Assembly (NCBI RefSeq): GCF_014763045.1
Contig: NZ_JACTAG010000002.1
Span: 1 to 64,000, forward strand
From: Sulfitobacter aestuariivivens
Lineage (GTDB): Bacteria > Pseudomonadota > Alphaproteobacteria > Rhodobacterales > Rhodobacteraceae
Direction: 5' to 3'
Length of the DNA: 64,000 nt
Positions 44,187 through 52,557 of this stretch are shown piece by piece. The notes beneath the pieces are model-generated. The model saw nothing but the letters and a program-made list of their open reading frames with translations. It had not been told where the DNA came from and did not search any database. How positions within the stretch are numbered: the first letter of the stretch is position 1; the number at the start of each line of letters is the position of its first letter. A program made the translations under genes and the position numbers.

Positions 44187-45395
44187 ATGCGCCCCGCAGT
44201 CCTGTTCATTCTGTTGACCGTCATGATCGATGCGATGGGCATCGGTCTGATGATCCCGGTGATGCCGGACCTCATTCAGGAGGTCCATGGTGGCACACTT
44301 GCGCAGGCCGCCCTTTGGGGTGGCATCCTGTCGACGAGCTTTGCGGTGATGCAGTTTCTCTTTGGCCCGGTCCTTGGCGGCCTCTCGGACCGGTTTGGTC
44401 GCCGGCCCATCCTGCTGATCTCCACGCTGGTCATGGCGGCTGACTATGTCGTGCTGGCCGTTGCGGGCAGTGTGTGGCTGTTGCTGGCAGGAAGGATCGT
44501 GGGCGGGATCACAGCGGCCACGCAATCCACTGCAGCAGCCTATATGGCGGACATTTCAGCGCCGGAAAAGCGCGCGGCAAACTTTGGCCTCATCGGCGCA
44601 AGCTTTGGCGCCGGCTTTGTGCTCGGGCCGCTGATCGGTGGTTTTCTGGCCGAATTCGGCACGCGCGCGCCATTCTGGGCCGCCGCGGTTTTGTCAGCAT
44701 GCAACGCAGCACTTGGATACTTTGTGTTGCGCGAAAGCGTCAAAGACGAGAACCGCCGCCCGTTCTCGCTGTCCCGTGCAAACCCCTTTGGCGCGCTCAA
44801 ACACCTGGGAAGGCTGCCCGGAGTCAAGCAGTTGCTGCTGGTCTATTTTCTTTATCACGTTGCCTTTGCGGTCTACCCATCGGTCTGGCCCTATTTCGCA
44901 GTAGAGCGTTTCGAGTGGGAGCCTCGGATGATCGGCGTCTCGCTGGCATTCTTTGGGGTGGTCATGGCGCTGGTACAGGCCGGTCTGATCCGCGTCGCCC
45001 TCAGGTTTATCGGAGAACGTGGCACCGTTGTGGCAGGTCACCTGTTTGCGATCGCGGGCTATTGCGCACTCTCTCTGACAACCTCAGGCTGGATGGCGCT
45101 CATGCTTACCCCGCTGGCGGCATTGGGCGGTGTCATTGCGCCTGCATTGCAGGGCATCATGTCGCAACGTGTGGCAGACAATGCGCAGGGCGAGCTGCAG
45201 GGCGCGCTTACCTCTGCGGGATCGCTGGCGATGATCCTGTCCCCGCTTGTGATGACCGCGACGTTCTCGCGGTTTGCCAGCGAAGGGGCACCCGTCTATC
45301 TGCCCGGCGCACCTTTTTTACTGGCGATGGGGCTGGCGCTGCTGGCGTTGGTTTTGTTTCTGCTGCGGCCACGACGGCGCTCGACCCCAAGTTAG
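44187..45395 (+). CDS. MFS exporter of the TetA-like DHA1 family
   Basis: A 12-segment major-facilitator protein of 402 residues. Motif A GGLSDRFGRRPILL follows the second segment, and MDAMGIGLMIPVMP and GRIVGGITAA are typical of tetracycline-resistance type exporters. In roseobacters such genes are common and usually of unknown substrate, so drug resistance should not be assumed. It starts five bases after pcaB. Confidence 0.85.
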   Translation: MRPAVLFILLTVMIDAMGIGLMIPVMPDLIQEVHGGTLAQAALWGGILSTSFAVMQFLFGPVLGGLSDRFGRRPILLISTLVMAADYVVLAVAGSVWLLLAGRIVGGITAATQSTAAAYMADISAPEKRAANFGLIGASFGAGFVLGPLIGGFLAEFGTRAPFWAAAVLSACNAALGYFVLRESVKDENRRPFSLSRANPFGALKHLGRLPGVKQLLLVYFLYHVAFAVYPSVWPYFAVERFEWEPRMIGVSLAFFGVVMALVQAGLIRVALRFIGERGTVVAGHLFAIAGYCALSLTTSGWMALMLTPLAALGGVIAPALQGIMSQRVADNAQGELQGALTSAGSLAMILSPLVMTATFSRFASEGAPVYLPGAPFLLAMGLALLALVLFLLRPRRRSTPS

Positions 45396-45476
45396 GCTGT
45401 GTTTCAACTCTTGCGCGGAAGACAGAATCCGCGCAACCCTGCCGCAAAACCAGACCAGCCCGAAAGGACGCGCCAC

Positions 45477-46565
45477 GTGCAAACCATCAAAGCCGCCGTT
45501 GCCCATGAATTTGGCGCCCCCCTTGTCATCGAGGACGTCCAATTGCGCGCGCCCGAGGGCAGCGAAGTGGAGGTCACACTCGAGGCCGTGGCGATCTGCC
45601 ATTCCGATATCTCCTTTGCCAGCGGCGGCTGGGGCGGGTCATTGCCAGCCGTCTACGGCCACGAAGCCGCCGGGCGCATCACCGGCATGGGTCCGAATGT
45701 GCGTGGACTCAAAATGGGCGATCCGGTGATTGTCACGCTCATTCGCGCCTGCGGGACGTGCCCCTCATGTGCCGGGGGCAAACCGACCGTCTGCGAAACC
45801 CCGGTTGATGGGGATCACGGGCCCTTGAAAACCGCTGATGGCGGCAAGCTCAATCAGGCGATGGCATCTGGCGCATTTGCCGAAAAAGTTGTGGTCGAAG
45901 CGGTGCAGGTTGTGAAAATCACCGACGAGATCCCCATGCCGTCCGCGTGCCTGATTGCCTGCGGCGTCATCACCGGCGTGGGTGCCGTCGTCAATGCTGC
46001 CAACCTGCGCGCAGGCCAGGACGTGGTGGTGATCGGCGCAGGCGGCGTCGGACTCAACGCCATTCAGGGCGCGCGGATCGCGGGGGCGCGGCGCATCGTG
46101 GCCGTAGACATGAGCGAGGAAAAGCTGGACATCGCCCGCGAGTTTGGTGCGACCGACGGTGTACTGGCGACCGACGCCAAACCATGGCGCAAGGCGATGA
46201 AGGCGATGGGTCGTGGCGCGGACGCGGTGATCGTGACAGTGGGTGCTGTGCCTGCCTATGACGCCGCCCCCAGGTATCTGGCAGGCGGCGGCAAGGTGAT
46301 CATGGTCGGCATGCCGCATTCAGGCGCGATGTCGACCTATGAGCCAGTTATGCTGGCCGCAACCGGCCAAGGCATGGTCGGTTCCAAAATGGGCGATGTT
46401 GTCATCCAGCGGGACATCCCATGGATGGTGGACCTGTATGAACAAGGCCGTCTGAAACTGGATGAGCTGATATCGGGCACATGGTCTCTGGATCAGATCA
46501 ACGAAGCCATCGAAGATACCAAGACGGGTGCTGCGCGGCGCAATGTCATCGTCTTTGACACCTGA
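45477..46565 (+). CDS. Zinc-dependent alcohol dehydrogenase
   Basis: A medium-chain dehydrogenase of 362 residues. Catalytic zinc ligands lie in AICHSD and GHEAAG; the structural zinc site is CGTCPSCAGGKPTVC; the NAD fold begins VVVIGAGGVGLNAIQ. It resembles the class III alcohol dehydrogenase branch. The start is a GTG at 45477 with AAGGA ten bases upstream. It lies 18 bases before an enolase-superfamily dehydratase, suggesting that both act on a sugar or sugar acid. Confidence 0.9.
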   Translation: MQTIKAAVAHEFGAPLVIEDVQLRAPEGSEVEVTLEAVAICHSDISFASGGWGGSLPAVYGHEAAGRITGMGPNVRGLKMGDPVIVTLIRACGTCPSCAGGKPTVCETPVDGDHGPLKTADGGKLNQAMASGAFAEKVVVEAVQVVKITDEIPMPSACLIACGVITGVGAVVNAANLRAGQDVVVIGAGGVGLNAIQGARIAGARRIVAVDMSEEKLDIAREFGATDGVLATDAKPWRKAMKAMGRGADAVIVTVGAVPAYDAAPRYLAGGGKVIMVGMPHSGAMSTYEPVMLAATGQGMVGSKMGDVVIQRDIPWMVDLYEQGRLKLDELISGTWSLDQINEAIEDTKTGAARRNVIVFDT

Positions 46566-46583
46566 CACTTCAGAGGGCTGGCA

Positions 46584-47816
46584 ATGAAACTTCAAGATCT
46601 CGACGTCATCATCACCAGCCCGCCAGCCCCCGGCTGGGGCGGGCGTTACTGGATTCTGGTGAAGGTCACCACCGATACCGGCGTGACCGGTTGGGGCGAA
46701 TGCTATGCCTCTTCTGTCGGCCCGCGCGCGATGGAACACGTCATCCGGGATGTGTTCGAACGCCATATGGCAGGCGAAAATCCCGAGAACATCGAACTGA
46801 TGTTCCGCCGTGTCTATTCCAGCGGCTTTACCCAACGCCCCGATCTCACCGTCATGGGCGCCTTTTCCGGGCTGGAGATCGCCTGCTGGGACATCCTTGG
46901 CAAAGACCGCGACCGCCCGGTCTATGCATTGCTGGGCGGCAAGATGAACGACCGCATCCGCGCCTATACCTATCTCTACCCCCTGCCCCACCACGATCTC
47001 GGTGCCTTCTGGACCTCACCCGAGATGGCAGCCGAGGCCGCCGCCGATTGCGTGGCTCGCGGATACACCGCGATCAAGTTTGATCCGGCAGGCCCCTACA
47101 CCCTCCGGGGGGGACATATGCCCGCGATGTCGGACATTTCGATGTCTGTCGCGTTCTGCAAGGCGATCCGCGAGGCTGTGGGCGACAAGGCCGATCTGCT
47201 CTTTGGCACTCACGGTCAATTCACCACCGCAGGCGCAATCCGTCTGGGACAGGCGTTAGAACCCTATGCGCCCTTGTGGTTCGAAGAGCCCATTCCGCCA
47301 GACAACGTCGAAGAAATGGCCAAGGTCGCGCGCGCTGTGCGCATCCCTGTCTCCACTGGCGAGCGGCTGACGACAAAGGCCGAATTCGCGTCTGTCTTGC
47401 AATCGGGAGCGGCCACGATCCTGCAACCCGCACTGGGCCGCGCCGGGGGCATCTGGGAGATGAAGAAGGTCGCCGCATTGGCAGAAGTCTTTAACGCGCA
47501 GATGGCGCCGCATCTTTACGCCGGGCCCGTAGAATGGGCCGCGAACATCCACCTGGGCGTCAGTATTCCCAACATCCTGATGGCCGAAACCATCGAGACG
47601 CCCTTCCATGATGCCCTGATCAAAAGCGCCATACGGGTAGAGGACGGCTTCATCCCCGCGCCGACAGCCCCCGGATTGGGGATCGACGTGGACGAAGACC
47701 TGGCCCGGGCCCACCCCCTGACCGGGGATCACCTGCACCTCGAGATGCGCGAAGAGCCCTGTGATTACGTCAATGGCAATGCCTTCGAAGGCGGCGCACC
47801 AGCCCCGCGGGACTAA
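46584..47816 (+). CDS. Enolase-superfamily sugar-acid dehydratase
   Basis: A mandelate racemase/muconate lactonizing family protein of 410 residues. It has the capping domain, then the Lys strand YTAIKFDPAG, the metal-site segments LLFGTHGQF, FEEPIPPDN and STGERL, and the C-terminal APHLYAGPV. The GTHGQ and EEPxPP motifs resemble D-galactonate-type acid-sugar dehydratases. The specific sugar acid is unknown. It is probably co-transcribed with the alcohol dehydrogenase. Confidence 0.85.
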   Translation: MKLQDLDVIITSPPAPGWGGRYWILVKVTTDTGVTGWGECYASSVGPRAMEHVIRDVFERHMAGENPENIELMFRRVYSSGFTQRPDLTVMGAFSGLEIACWDILGKDRDRPVYALLGGKMNDRIRAYTYLYPLPHHDLGAFWTSPEMAAEAAADCVARGYTAIKFDPAGPYTLRGGHMPAMSDISMSVAFCKAIREAVGDKADLLFGTHGQFTTAGAIRLGQALEPYAPLWFEEPIPPDNVEEMAKVARAVRIPVSTGERLTTKAEFASVLQSGAATILQPALGRAGGIWEMKKVAALAEVFNAQMAPHLYAGPVEWAANIHLGVSIPNILMAETIETPFHDALIKSAIRVEDGFIPAPTAPGLGIDVDEDLARAHPLTGDHLHLEMREEPCDYVNGNAFEGGAPAPRD

Positions 47817-47849
47817 CGAACACCACGCGCGCAGTCTGGCAGGCCGTGC

Positions 47850-48395
47850 TCAGGTTTCCGGATCCTGCGAGGTCAGTTCCAACGCGCTCAGGGCTTCGGC
47901 ATGGGCGTTTTGCAAGGCGGCAGGGTCGCGGCTGGCCTCTTTGATGGCAATCTGACTGATAACCTGCACGATCAACCCTTTCACCGCGACATAGCTGTGC
48001 AGAATGGCCTGATCCCCCTTGGCATGGGCAAGGTTGTAGCTGAGCGTTCCAAATGGGGCGCCAGCGGCGGTCGCTGAACTAAGGTCGATAAATTCAAACC
48101 CGCGACCAAGAGCAACGGCCTGCTGCGATACACTGTCGATGATCAGGGATTCGATATCGGACTGCACCGCGTCCTCTTCCGGCACCTCCTGCACCACCAC
48201 CTTTGATAAATACCCTGCCTGATGCAGCCAAAAGCTCATGCCCGTCGTTTCGCCGCCATCCAGACGCGAAAACGTTTCACCCTGGCAGAATGCGGCACCC
48301 GGCCCAGCCACATCACAGGCGGAGGTTTTTGTTTCGGCTCCTGCCGTATGCGAAAGGGACAAAACGAAGAAGGCTGAAAAAAGAAAACTTTTCAT
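47850..48395 (-). CDS. Exported hypothetical protein
   Basis: Not recognised. The 181-residue protein has a signal peptide (MKSFLFSAFFVLSLSHTAGA) and two cysteines shortly after it (SACDVAGPGAAFCQG), which could pair in the periplasm. Its promoter region carries the 18-bp palindrome at 48431-48448 and a TAATAT that could be its -10. It converges with the dehydratase gene with a 33-base gap. Confidence 0.7.
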   Translation of the reverse strand: MKSFLFSAFFVLSLSHTAGAETKTSACDVAGPGAAFCQGETFSRLDGGETTGMSFWLHQAGYLSKVVVQEVPEEDAVQSDIESLIIDSVSQQAVALGRGFEFIDLSSATAAGAPFGTLSYNLAHAKGDQAILHSYVAVKGLIVQVISQIAIKEASRDPAALQNAHAEALSALELTSQDPET

Positions 48396-48430
48396 TGGAA
48401 CTCCGGCAAAGGGTCACGCGTTATATTATC

Positions 48431-48448
48431 TGACGAAAATTTTCGTCA
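48431..48448. promoter_or_regulatory. 18-bp perfect palindrome, probable operator
   Basis: TGACGAAAATTTTCGTCA lies 36 bases before the start codon of the exported protein at 47850-48395 and just upstream of a minus-strand TAATAT. It is centred on AATT, so unlike the LacI operators at 32444. The cognate regulator is unknown. Confidence 0.55.
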
Positions 48449-48490
48449 CCGATCAAACGCTGCCGGATCACGTTTCGGTTTGTAGCGGAT

Positions 48491-48510
48491 TTGCATGAAA
48501 AGTGATGCAA
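48491..48510. promoter_or_regulatory. Inverted repeat TTGCAT-N8-ATGCAA
   Basis: A 6-bp inverted repeat with 8-base spacing, in the 200-base gap between the exported protein and the terminator of the catabolic operon. A protein-binding site is possible; a chance repeat is also possible at this length. Confidence 0.3.
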
Positions 48511-48588
48511 TTTTGCGTCACGCGCGCTCAATAAAGCGGCGACAAGGCTTTAGAACACCAGATATAGCGCTGCCGCTGACATCACCAC

Positions 48589-48614
48589 AAAAAGGCGTCA
48601 GGTACGCGACGCCT
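48589..48614 (-). terminator. Terminator overlapping the last stop codon of the catabolic operon
   Basis: Minus strand AGGCGTC (48614-48608), 8-base loop, GACGCCT (48599-48593), then TTTT. The stop codon of the RraA-like gene (48600-48598) lies within the loop and second arm. Confidence 0.88.
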
Positions 48615-49290
48615 CGAACGCAGCCCATGCGCCCTCGAATGCCTCGAAATCGATCCGCTTGCCCTTGGTGGCGTCCAGCACGACTTTTTCAGACTTGAAA
48701 AGCTGCGCAATGGCCGCTTCCAGTGCCGGTATCACATCCTGCGGGATCACCACTGCACCGTGCCTGTCTGCATGAACAAGTGCGCCGGGCGCGACAGACA
48801 TGCCCTGCACTTCGACAGGCTGGTCAAAGTCCACCACATGCACAAATCCATGGCTTGGCCCGATCGACCCTGCAACCACAGGAAACCCGTCCGGCAGATC
48901 GCCAAGATCGCGCATCACACCGTCCGTCAGCGCACCGGACAAACCAAAGGCCTTGTGCACGTTTGTGTTGATTTCGCCCCAATAGGCACCGATGGCGTTT
49001 GGCACATCCATATCCTGAACCACGGCCACACCCGGGCGCGGGCCTTCGGCCATGTACTTGTAGTAGGCCATGCGCCGCGCCCTGATCACATCAGCATCTT
49101 CGGTGGGTGGGTTCACCGCCTGAATGCGGGCGGTACGCGCGTAGCCCACCATCGCCGCACCGGGGGCAGAGGATTGCATCGTCCCACGGGTGAAATCATT
49201 GAACCCCCGCTTGCCCTGCGCCACCTCGATGGCATTGCACACCGTAGGCGTATCGCAGCGTTTCAACAGCGCGTGCAGGCTCTCGTTCAT
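48598..49290 (-). CDS. RraA/HMG-aldolase family protein
   Basis: A 230-residue member of the RraA-like family, which includes 4-hydroxy-4-methyl-2-oxoglutarate/4-carboxy-4-hydroxy-2-oxoadipate aldolases. The segments AFGLSGALTDGVMRDLGDLP and GALVHADRHGAVVIPQDV carry the metal- and phosphate-site residues (Arg and Asp) of the aldolases. In this context an aldolase splitting a pathway end product into pyruvate or oxaloacetate is more likely than RNase E inhibition. It overlaps the MetE-like gene by four bases and ends the operon. Confidence 0.85.
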   Translation of the reverse strand: MNESLHALLKRCDTPTVCNAIEVAQGKRGFNDFTRGTMQSSAPGAAMVGYARTARIQAVNPPTEDADVIRARRMAYYKYMAEGPRPGVAVVQDMDVPNAIGAYWGEINTNVHKAFGLSGALTDGVMRDLGDLPDGFPVVAGSIGPSHGFVHVVDFDQPVEVQGMSVAPGALVHADRHGAVVIPQDVIPALEAAIAQLFKSEKVVLDATKGKRIDFEAFEGAWAAFEASRT

Positions 49291-50417
49291 ACCCGCGCAC
49301 TCGCCAGTTTAGCGCCCTGCGACATCGCATTCATCTTGGCATAGGCAATCTCCGGATCGACCGCGCCATAGCCCGCAAAGGTGCCAAATCCGCAGTCAGA
49401 GCCTGCTATGACGCGCTCCGGCCCGACGATGTCCGCAAAGCGTTCGATCCGCTGGGCCACGACCTCGGGGTGTTCGACAAAGTTCGTAGTGGTATCGACC
49501 ACGCCGGGAACCAGTACCTTATCGTCCGGGATATCGCCCTTTCGGTCCCGGAACACGGTCCATTCATGGGCATGGCGCGGGTTGGACGTTTCAAAAAGCA
49601 CATAGCGGGATTTGGTCGACATCAGGGTGTCGAACACCTTTTCCATCCCGATATCGCAGACGTGCGGGCCTTCGTAGTTCCCCCAGCAGATGTGAATGCG
49701 CACCTTGTCCTGTGGCACGTCCTGCAACGCGTGGTTCAGCGCCTCGACATGGCTGTTTGCAATCTTAAGGAATTCTGCGTCGCTCAGATCATTGAACAGC
49801 ATGTGCCGCGATAGCGCCAGATCAGGGCAATCAAGCTGCAGATCAAGCCCGGCAGCAACGATGGTCTGGTACTCCTCTTTCATCGCATCGGCGAGGGCTG
49901 CCAGATAGGCCTCGCGCGACTTGTAGTGATCGTTTTGAAGAAACAGCGAAATCACACCGGGCGACGCGGCATTCATGAACCCCCGCTCGGCGCCGTGCTC
50001 TGCCATCGCAGCCTTAAGATTGCTGATGTCCTTGTTAAGCTCTTCCTGCCCTTTGGATCTGACGTCACCGGTACACATTGGTCGCGCGTATTGAGGGGTG
50101 CCGCCATCATCTGCCAGCCGCTTGAGGAACGAGGGGAATTTCTTGAGGTCCGCAGGCGCGTTGCGCGGGCTGTCGCCGGAAAATCCGGTATAGCGGTCTT
50201 TGACGTAGGTCGCATAGCTGATCTTAGATGTCTCGCCATCGCTGACGATATCGACACCCGCCTCGATCTGGCGGCGCACCGTTTCAGAGACATTGCGCGT
50301 CATGCAGGCGTCGAAATCCGCCTGCGCGTAGGGGGTTTCGTTTTCGCGGGCAAAGATGAAATCCACGACCTCCTGTGGCCGCGGCATGGAGCCGACGGAC
50401 GTTGTTTTGATGCTCAT
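49287..50417 (-). CDS. MetE-like (cobalamin-independent methionine synthase II family) protein
   Basis: A 376-residue TIM-barrel protein of the UROD/MetE-like superfamily. It begins TTSVGSMPRPQEVVDFIF and has zinc-site features of the family: HICWGNYEGPH (His and Cys) and SDCGFGTF (Cys). It is much shorter than true MetE (about 750 residues) and corresponds to its C-terminal catalytic half. Such proteins use zinc to activate thiols in methyl or alkyl transfer, for example to coenzyme M or other thiols. Start 50417 rather than 50432. Confidence 0.85.
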   Translation of the reverse strand: MSIKTTSVGSMPRPQEVVDFIFARENETPYAQADFDACMTRNVSETVRRQIEAGVDIVSDGETSKISYATYVKDRYTGFSGDSPRNAPADLKKFPSFLKRLADDGGTPQYARPMCTGDVRSKGQEELNKDISNLKAAMAEHGAERGFMNAASPGVISLFLQNDHYKSREAYLAALADAMKEEYQTIVAAGLDLQLDCPDLALSRHMLFNDLSDAEFLKIANSHVEALNHALQDVPQDKVRIHICWGNYEGPHVCDIGMEKVFDTLMSTKSRYVLFETSNPRHAHEWTVFRDRKGDIPDDKVLVPGVVDTTTNFVEHPEVVAQRIERFADIVGPERVIAGSDCGFGTFAGYGAVDPEIAYAKMNAMSQGAKLASARV

Positions 50418-50418
50418 T

Positions 50419-51096
50419 TCAGGGTCCTTCAATTATGAGGGTCGCGTCATCACCGCCGCCCGTCAGCCGAACCGGCACAGGTGCGATAAGTTGGTTATAT
50501 CGGTCGTTAAACGGCGTCGAGATTTTCTCAAGCCCGGACCCAAGAGGGGCCGGAAACCCCGTCGCCGTCCAGGTCTTTGCGCAAAACCGGCGGGCGTCCT
50601 GCAGGGCTGGTCCAAGGCCACTGACTGACAGTGTGAACTTTCTCAGCACGCCAATCCTCAGTGACACAAACGAGGCCCGTTCAAGCGCCTCAAAAAGCGG
50701 ATCGTCCATTGCCACCTGCGCATGCCACGCCCGGTCAGGCTTGCTGTACCTCACAACCGGCAGGCGGTACCGATAGCCATCGACCAGATATTCGATATCG
50801 CGGCGCTGGGACTGGCTGGGCCGGATCAGCTGATCGCTGAAAAAGGCCGTGAAATACCAGGGCCGCGCGACGTTTGATAAACTGCGCCGGGTATCGAGCA
50901 CGGGCTTATTCTGGACAGACCGGGCTGCACAGACAAACCCAACACCGGATTGACCAAAGCTGACGACACCTGCGGCATAGATGCCATCATCGCTGGTGCG
51001 TGACGCCCAGTCTTGTGCGTACACCACCCCGACCTGCAGGCCCACAAAGCAGACGGCAGCAAGGGCGGAACGGAACAGGCGCGCTGTGTGTCTCAT
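50419..51096 (-). CDS. Exported hypothetical protein
   Basis: No named family. The 225-residue protein has a signal peptide (ending QVGVVYAQ) and a cysteine pair (GFVCAARSV and RRFCAKTW) likely to form a disulfide in the periplasm. It is wedged between enzymes with gaps of one and four bases, so it is translated with them; a periplasmic role in handling the operon's substrate is possible. Confidence 0.72.
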   Translation of the reverse strand: MRHTARLFRSALAAVCFVGLQVGVVYAQDWASRTSDDGIYAAGVVSFGQSGVGFVCAARSVQNKPVLDTRRSLSNVARPWYFTAFFSDQLIRPSQSQRRDIEYLVDGYRYRLPVVRYSKPDRAWHAQVAMDDPLFEALERASFVSLRIGVLRKFTLSVSGLGPALQDARRFCAKTWTATGFPAPLGSGLEKISTPFNDRYNQLIAPVPVRLTGGGDDATLIIEGP

Positions 51097-51100
51097 CAGA

Positions 51101-52132
51101 TCATCCCAGATGCCGGCTGAGAAACGCCAGCCAGTTTTCGTTGCAGATCTTGGTGATCAGCGCCTCACCATAGCCATGCTGGCGCATCGCCTCTACCAGA
51201 TTTGGCAGGTCACCGGCATGGTCAATGCCTTCAGGCATCGGCGCGCCGTCGAAGTCTGATCCCAGCCCAACGTGATCCTCGCCCGCCATTTCAAGCATAT
51301 GATCAAGTTGGCGCAAGCAATCCTCCAGGCCCGCCTTGCCCGTGCGCCAGCCGTCATCGCTTAAAAACAGCGTTGCGAAATTCAGGCCCGCCATGCCTTT
51401 CGTCTCGCCGATCGCCCGCAGTTGCGCATCCGTCAGATTGCGGGCGTTGCGAGCCAGTTCCCAGGCGTTGGAATGGGTGGCGACCAACGGCAGGCCCGCC
51501 TCGCCCACATCCCAAAATCCCTTCATGGTCAGATGACTGGTATCGATCATGACGCCCAATTCGGCGCACCGCGCGATCAGGCGCTTGCCGTCTGCCGTCA
51601 GGCCTGCGCCGGTATCGCCATCGGTGTTGTTCTCAAATGGCACACCCTGCCCAAAGATCGTATGCCGCGACCACACCGGTCCAAGCGACCGCAGGCCCAT
51701 TGCGAAAAGCGCATCCAGCGCCAGCAGATCCGACCCGATGCAATCGGCCCCCTCCAGATGCAGCACACAGGTCAGCCTGTCAGAAACAAAACTGCGCCCC
51801 AGCGTCTGCGCGTCTGTACAGATGTCAATGTAGCCCGCAGACTGCAGCTGCGCCGCAATCCCCGCCTGTCCGATGGCGGCGACCAATGCCTGACGTTCCG
51901 GCAGGGCGGTCGGCATCGGCAATTCCAGATCCCCCCCCTCGAAGATGGACAGATCAAAAGGCGCGCGCTTTCCCGGAGAATAGAGCGCAAAGAACCCGCC
52001 GCCAAATCCCCCTGCTGCGGCATGAGGCATGTTGATATGACCAACCGGCTGCGCAAAGTCGCGCACCGGGTCGTCAGATCCGCACCATAACCGACCCAGC
52101 GCATCGTTATGTCCGTCAAAAACCCGCATCAT
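51101..52132 (-). CDS. M19-family membrane-dipeptidase-like zinc hydrolase
   Basis: A 343-residue amidohydrolase-fold protein of the renal dipeptidase family. Zinc ligands are visible in FDGHNDALG at the N terminus, IDTSHLTMKGF, LVATHSNAW and GLGSDFDGAP. No signal peptide is seen, so it is cytoplasmic. Family members cleave dipeptides, including D-residue and modified ones. In a catabolic operon it may release an amino acid from a conjugate. It overlaps the Rid gene by four bases. Confidence 0.88.
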   Translation of the reverse strand: MMRVFDGHNDALGRLWCGSDDPVRDFAQPVGHINMPHAAAGGFGGGFFALYSPGKRAPFDLSIFEGGDLELPMPTALPERQALVAAIGQAGIAAQLQSAGYIDICTDAQTLGRSFVSDRLTCVLHLEGADCIGSDLLALDALFAMGLRSLGPVWSRHTIFGQGVPFENNTDGDTGAGLTADGKRLIARCAELGVMIDTSHLTMKGFWDVGEAGLPLVATHSNAWELARNARNLTDAQLRAIGETKGMAGLNFATLFLSDDGWRTGKAGLEDCLRQLDHMLEMAGEDHVGLGSDFDGAPMPEGIDHAGDLPNLVEAMRQHGYGEALITKICNENWLAFLSRHLG

Positions 52133-52557
52133 ACGTCCCGGGCGTGATCATAGGGGGCCGTATCCGGAACCCGGGCGACAACCCTGACCTCATGCATCAC
52201 CCCCGGTGTCGCAAGGGCCGCCACGCCAATGGCTGTCCAGGCCGGAAAGGGTTGGGTCACCACACGGGCGCGGACAGTGCGAAAACTGGGTAATGTTTCA
52301 TGGATATCAACGTGATAGCTTGTCATCTCCACAACATCAGACCACCCGCAACCCGCCTCTTCCAAGACGGCTGCGACCCGCTCAAACGCGATACGCGCCT
52401 GATCCTCCGGGGTAGGTGGCGCGCCGGGCTTGTCTGCAAAGTGGCCCGTCATGCCGGTAAGGAAAAGAAACCCATTCGCCACCAAACCGGGCGACATCTG
52501 CCAATCGTCGACATAACCTTCGAAACCCGGTGGATTTATCTGGCGATGGTCGCTCAT
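52129..52557 (-). CDS. Rid (YjgF/YER057c) family protein
   Basis: A 142-residue protein of the Rid superfamily, with FLFLTGMTGHFADKPG, FERVAAVLEEAGCGWSDVVEMTSYHVD and the C-terminal VAALATPGVMHEVRVVARV containing the partly conserved active-site region. RidA proper deaminates reactive enamine/imine intermediates; catabolic Rid paralogues such as this often work on pathway-specific imines. It overlaps the bicupin gene by four bases. Confidence 0.87.
   Translation of the reverse strand: MSDHRQINPPGFEGYVDDWQMSPGLVANGFLFLTGMTGHFADKPGAPPTPEDQARIAFERVAAVLEEAGCGWSDVVEMTSYHVDIHETLPSFRTVRARVVTQPFPAWTAIGVAALATPGVMHEVRVVARVPDTAPYDHARDV

Noticed and set aside
44187..45395. Tetracycline resistance gene
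   Set aside because: The TetA-like DHA1 family is broad; nothing in the context or sequence supports drug resistance.
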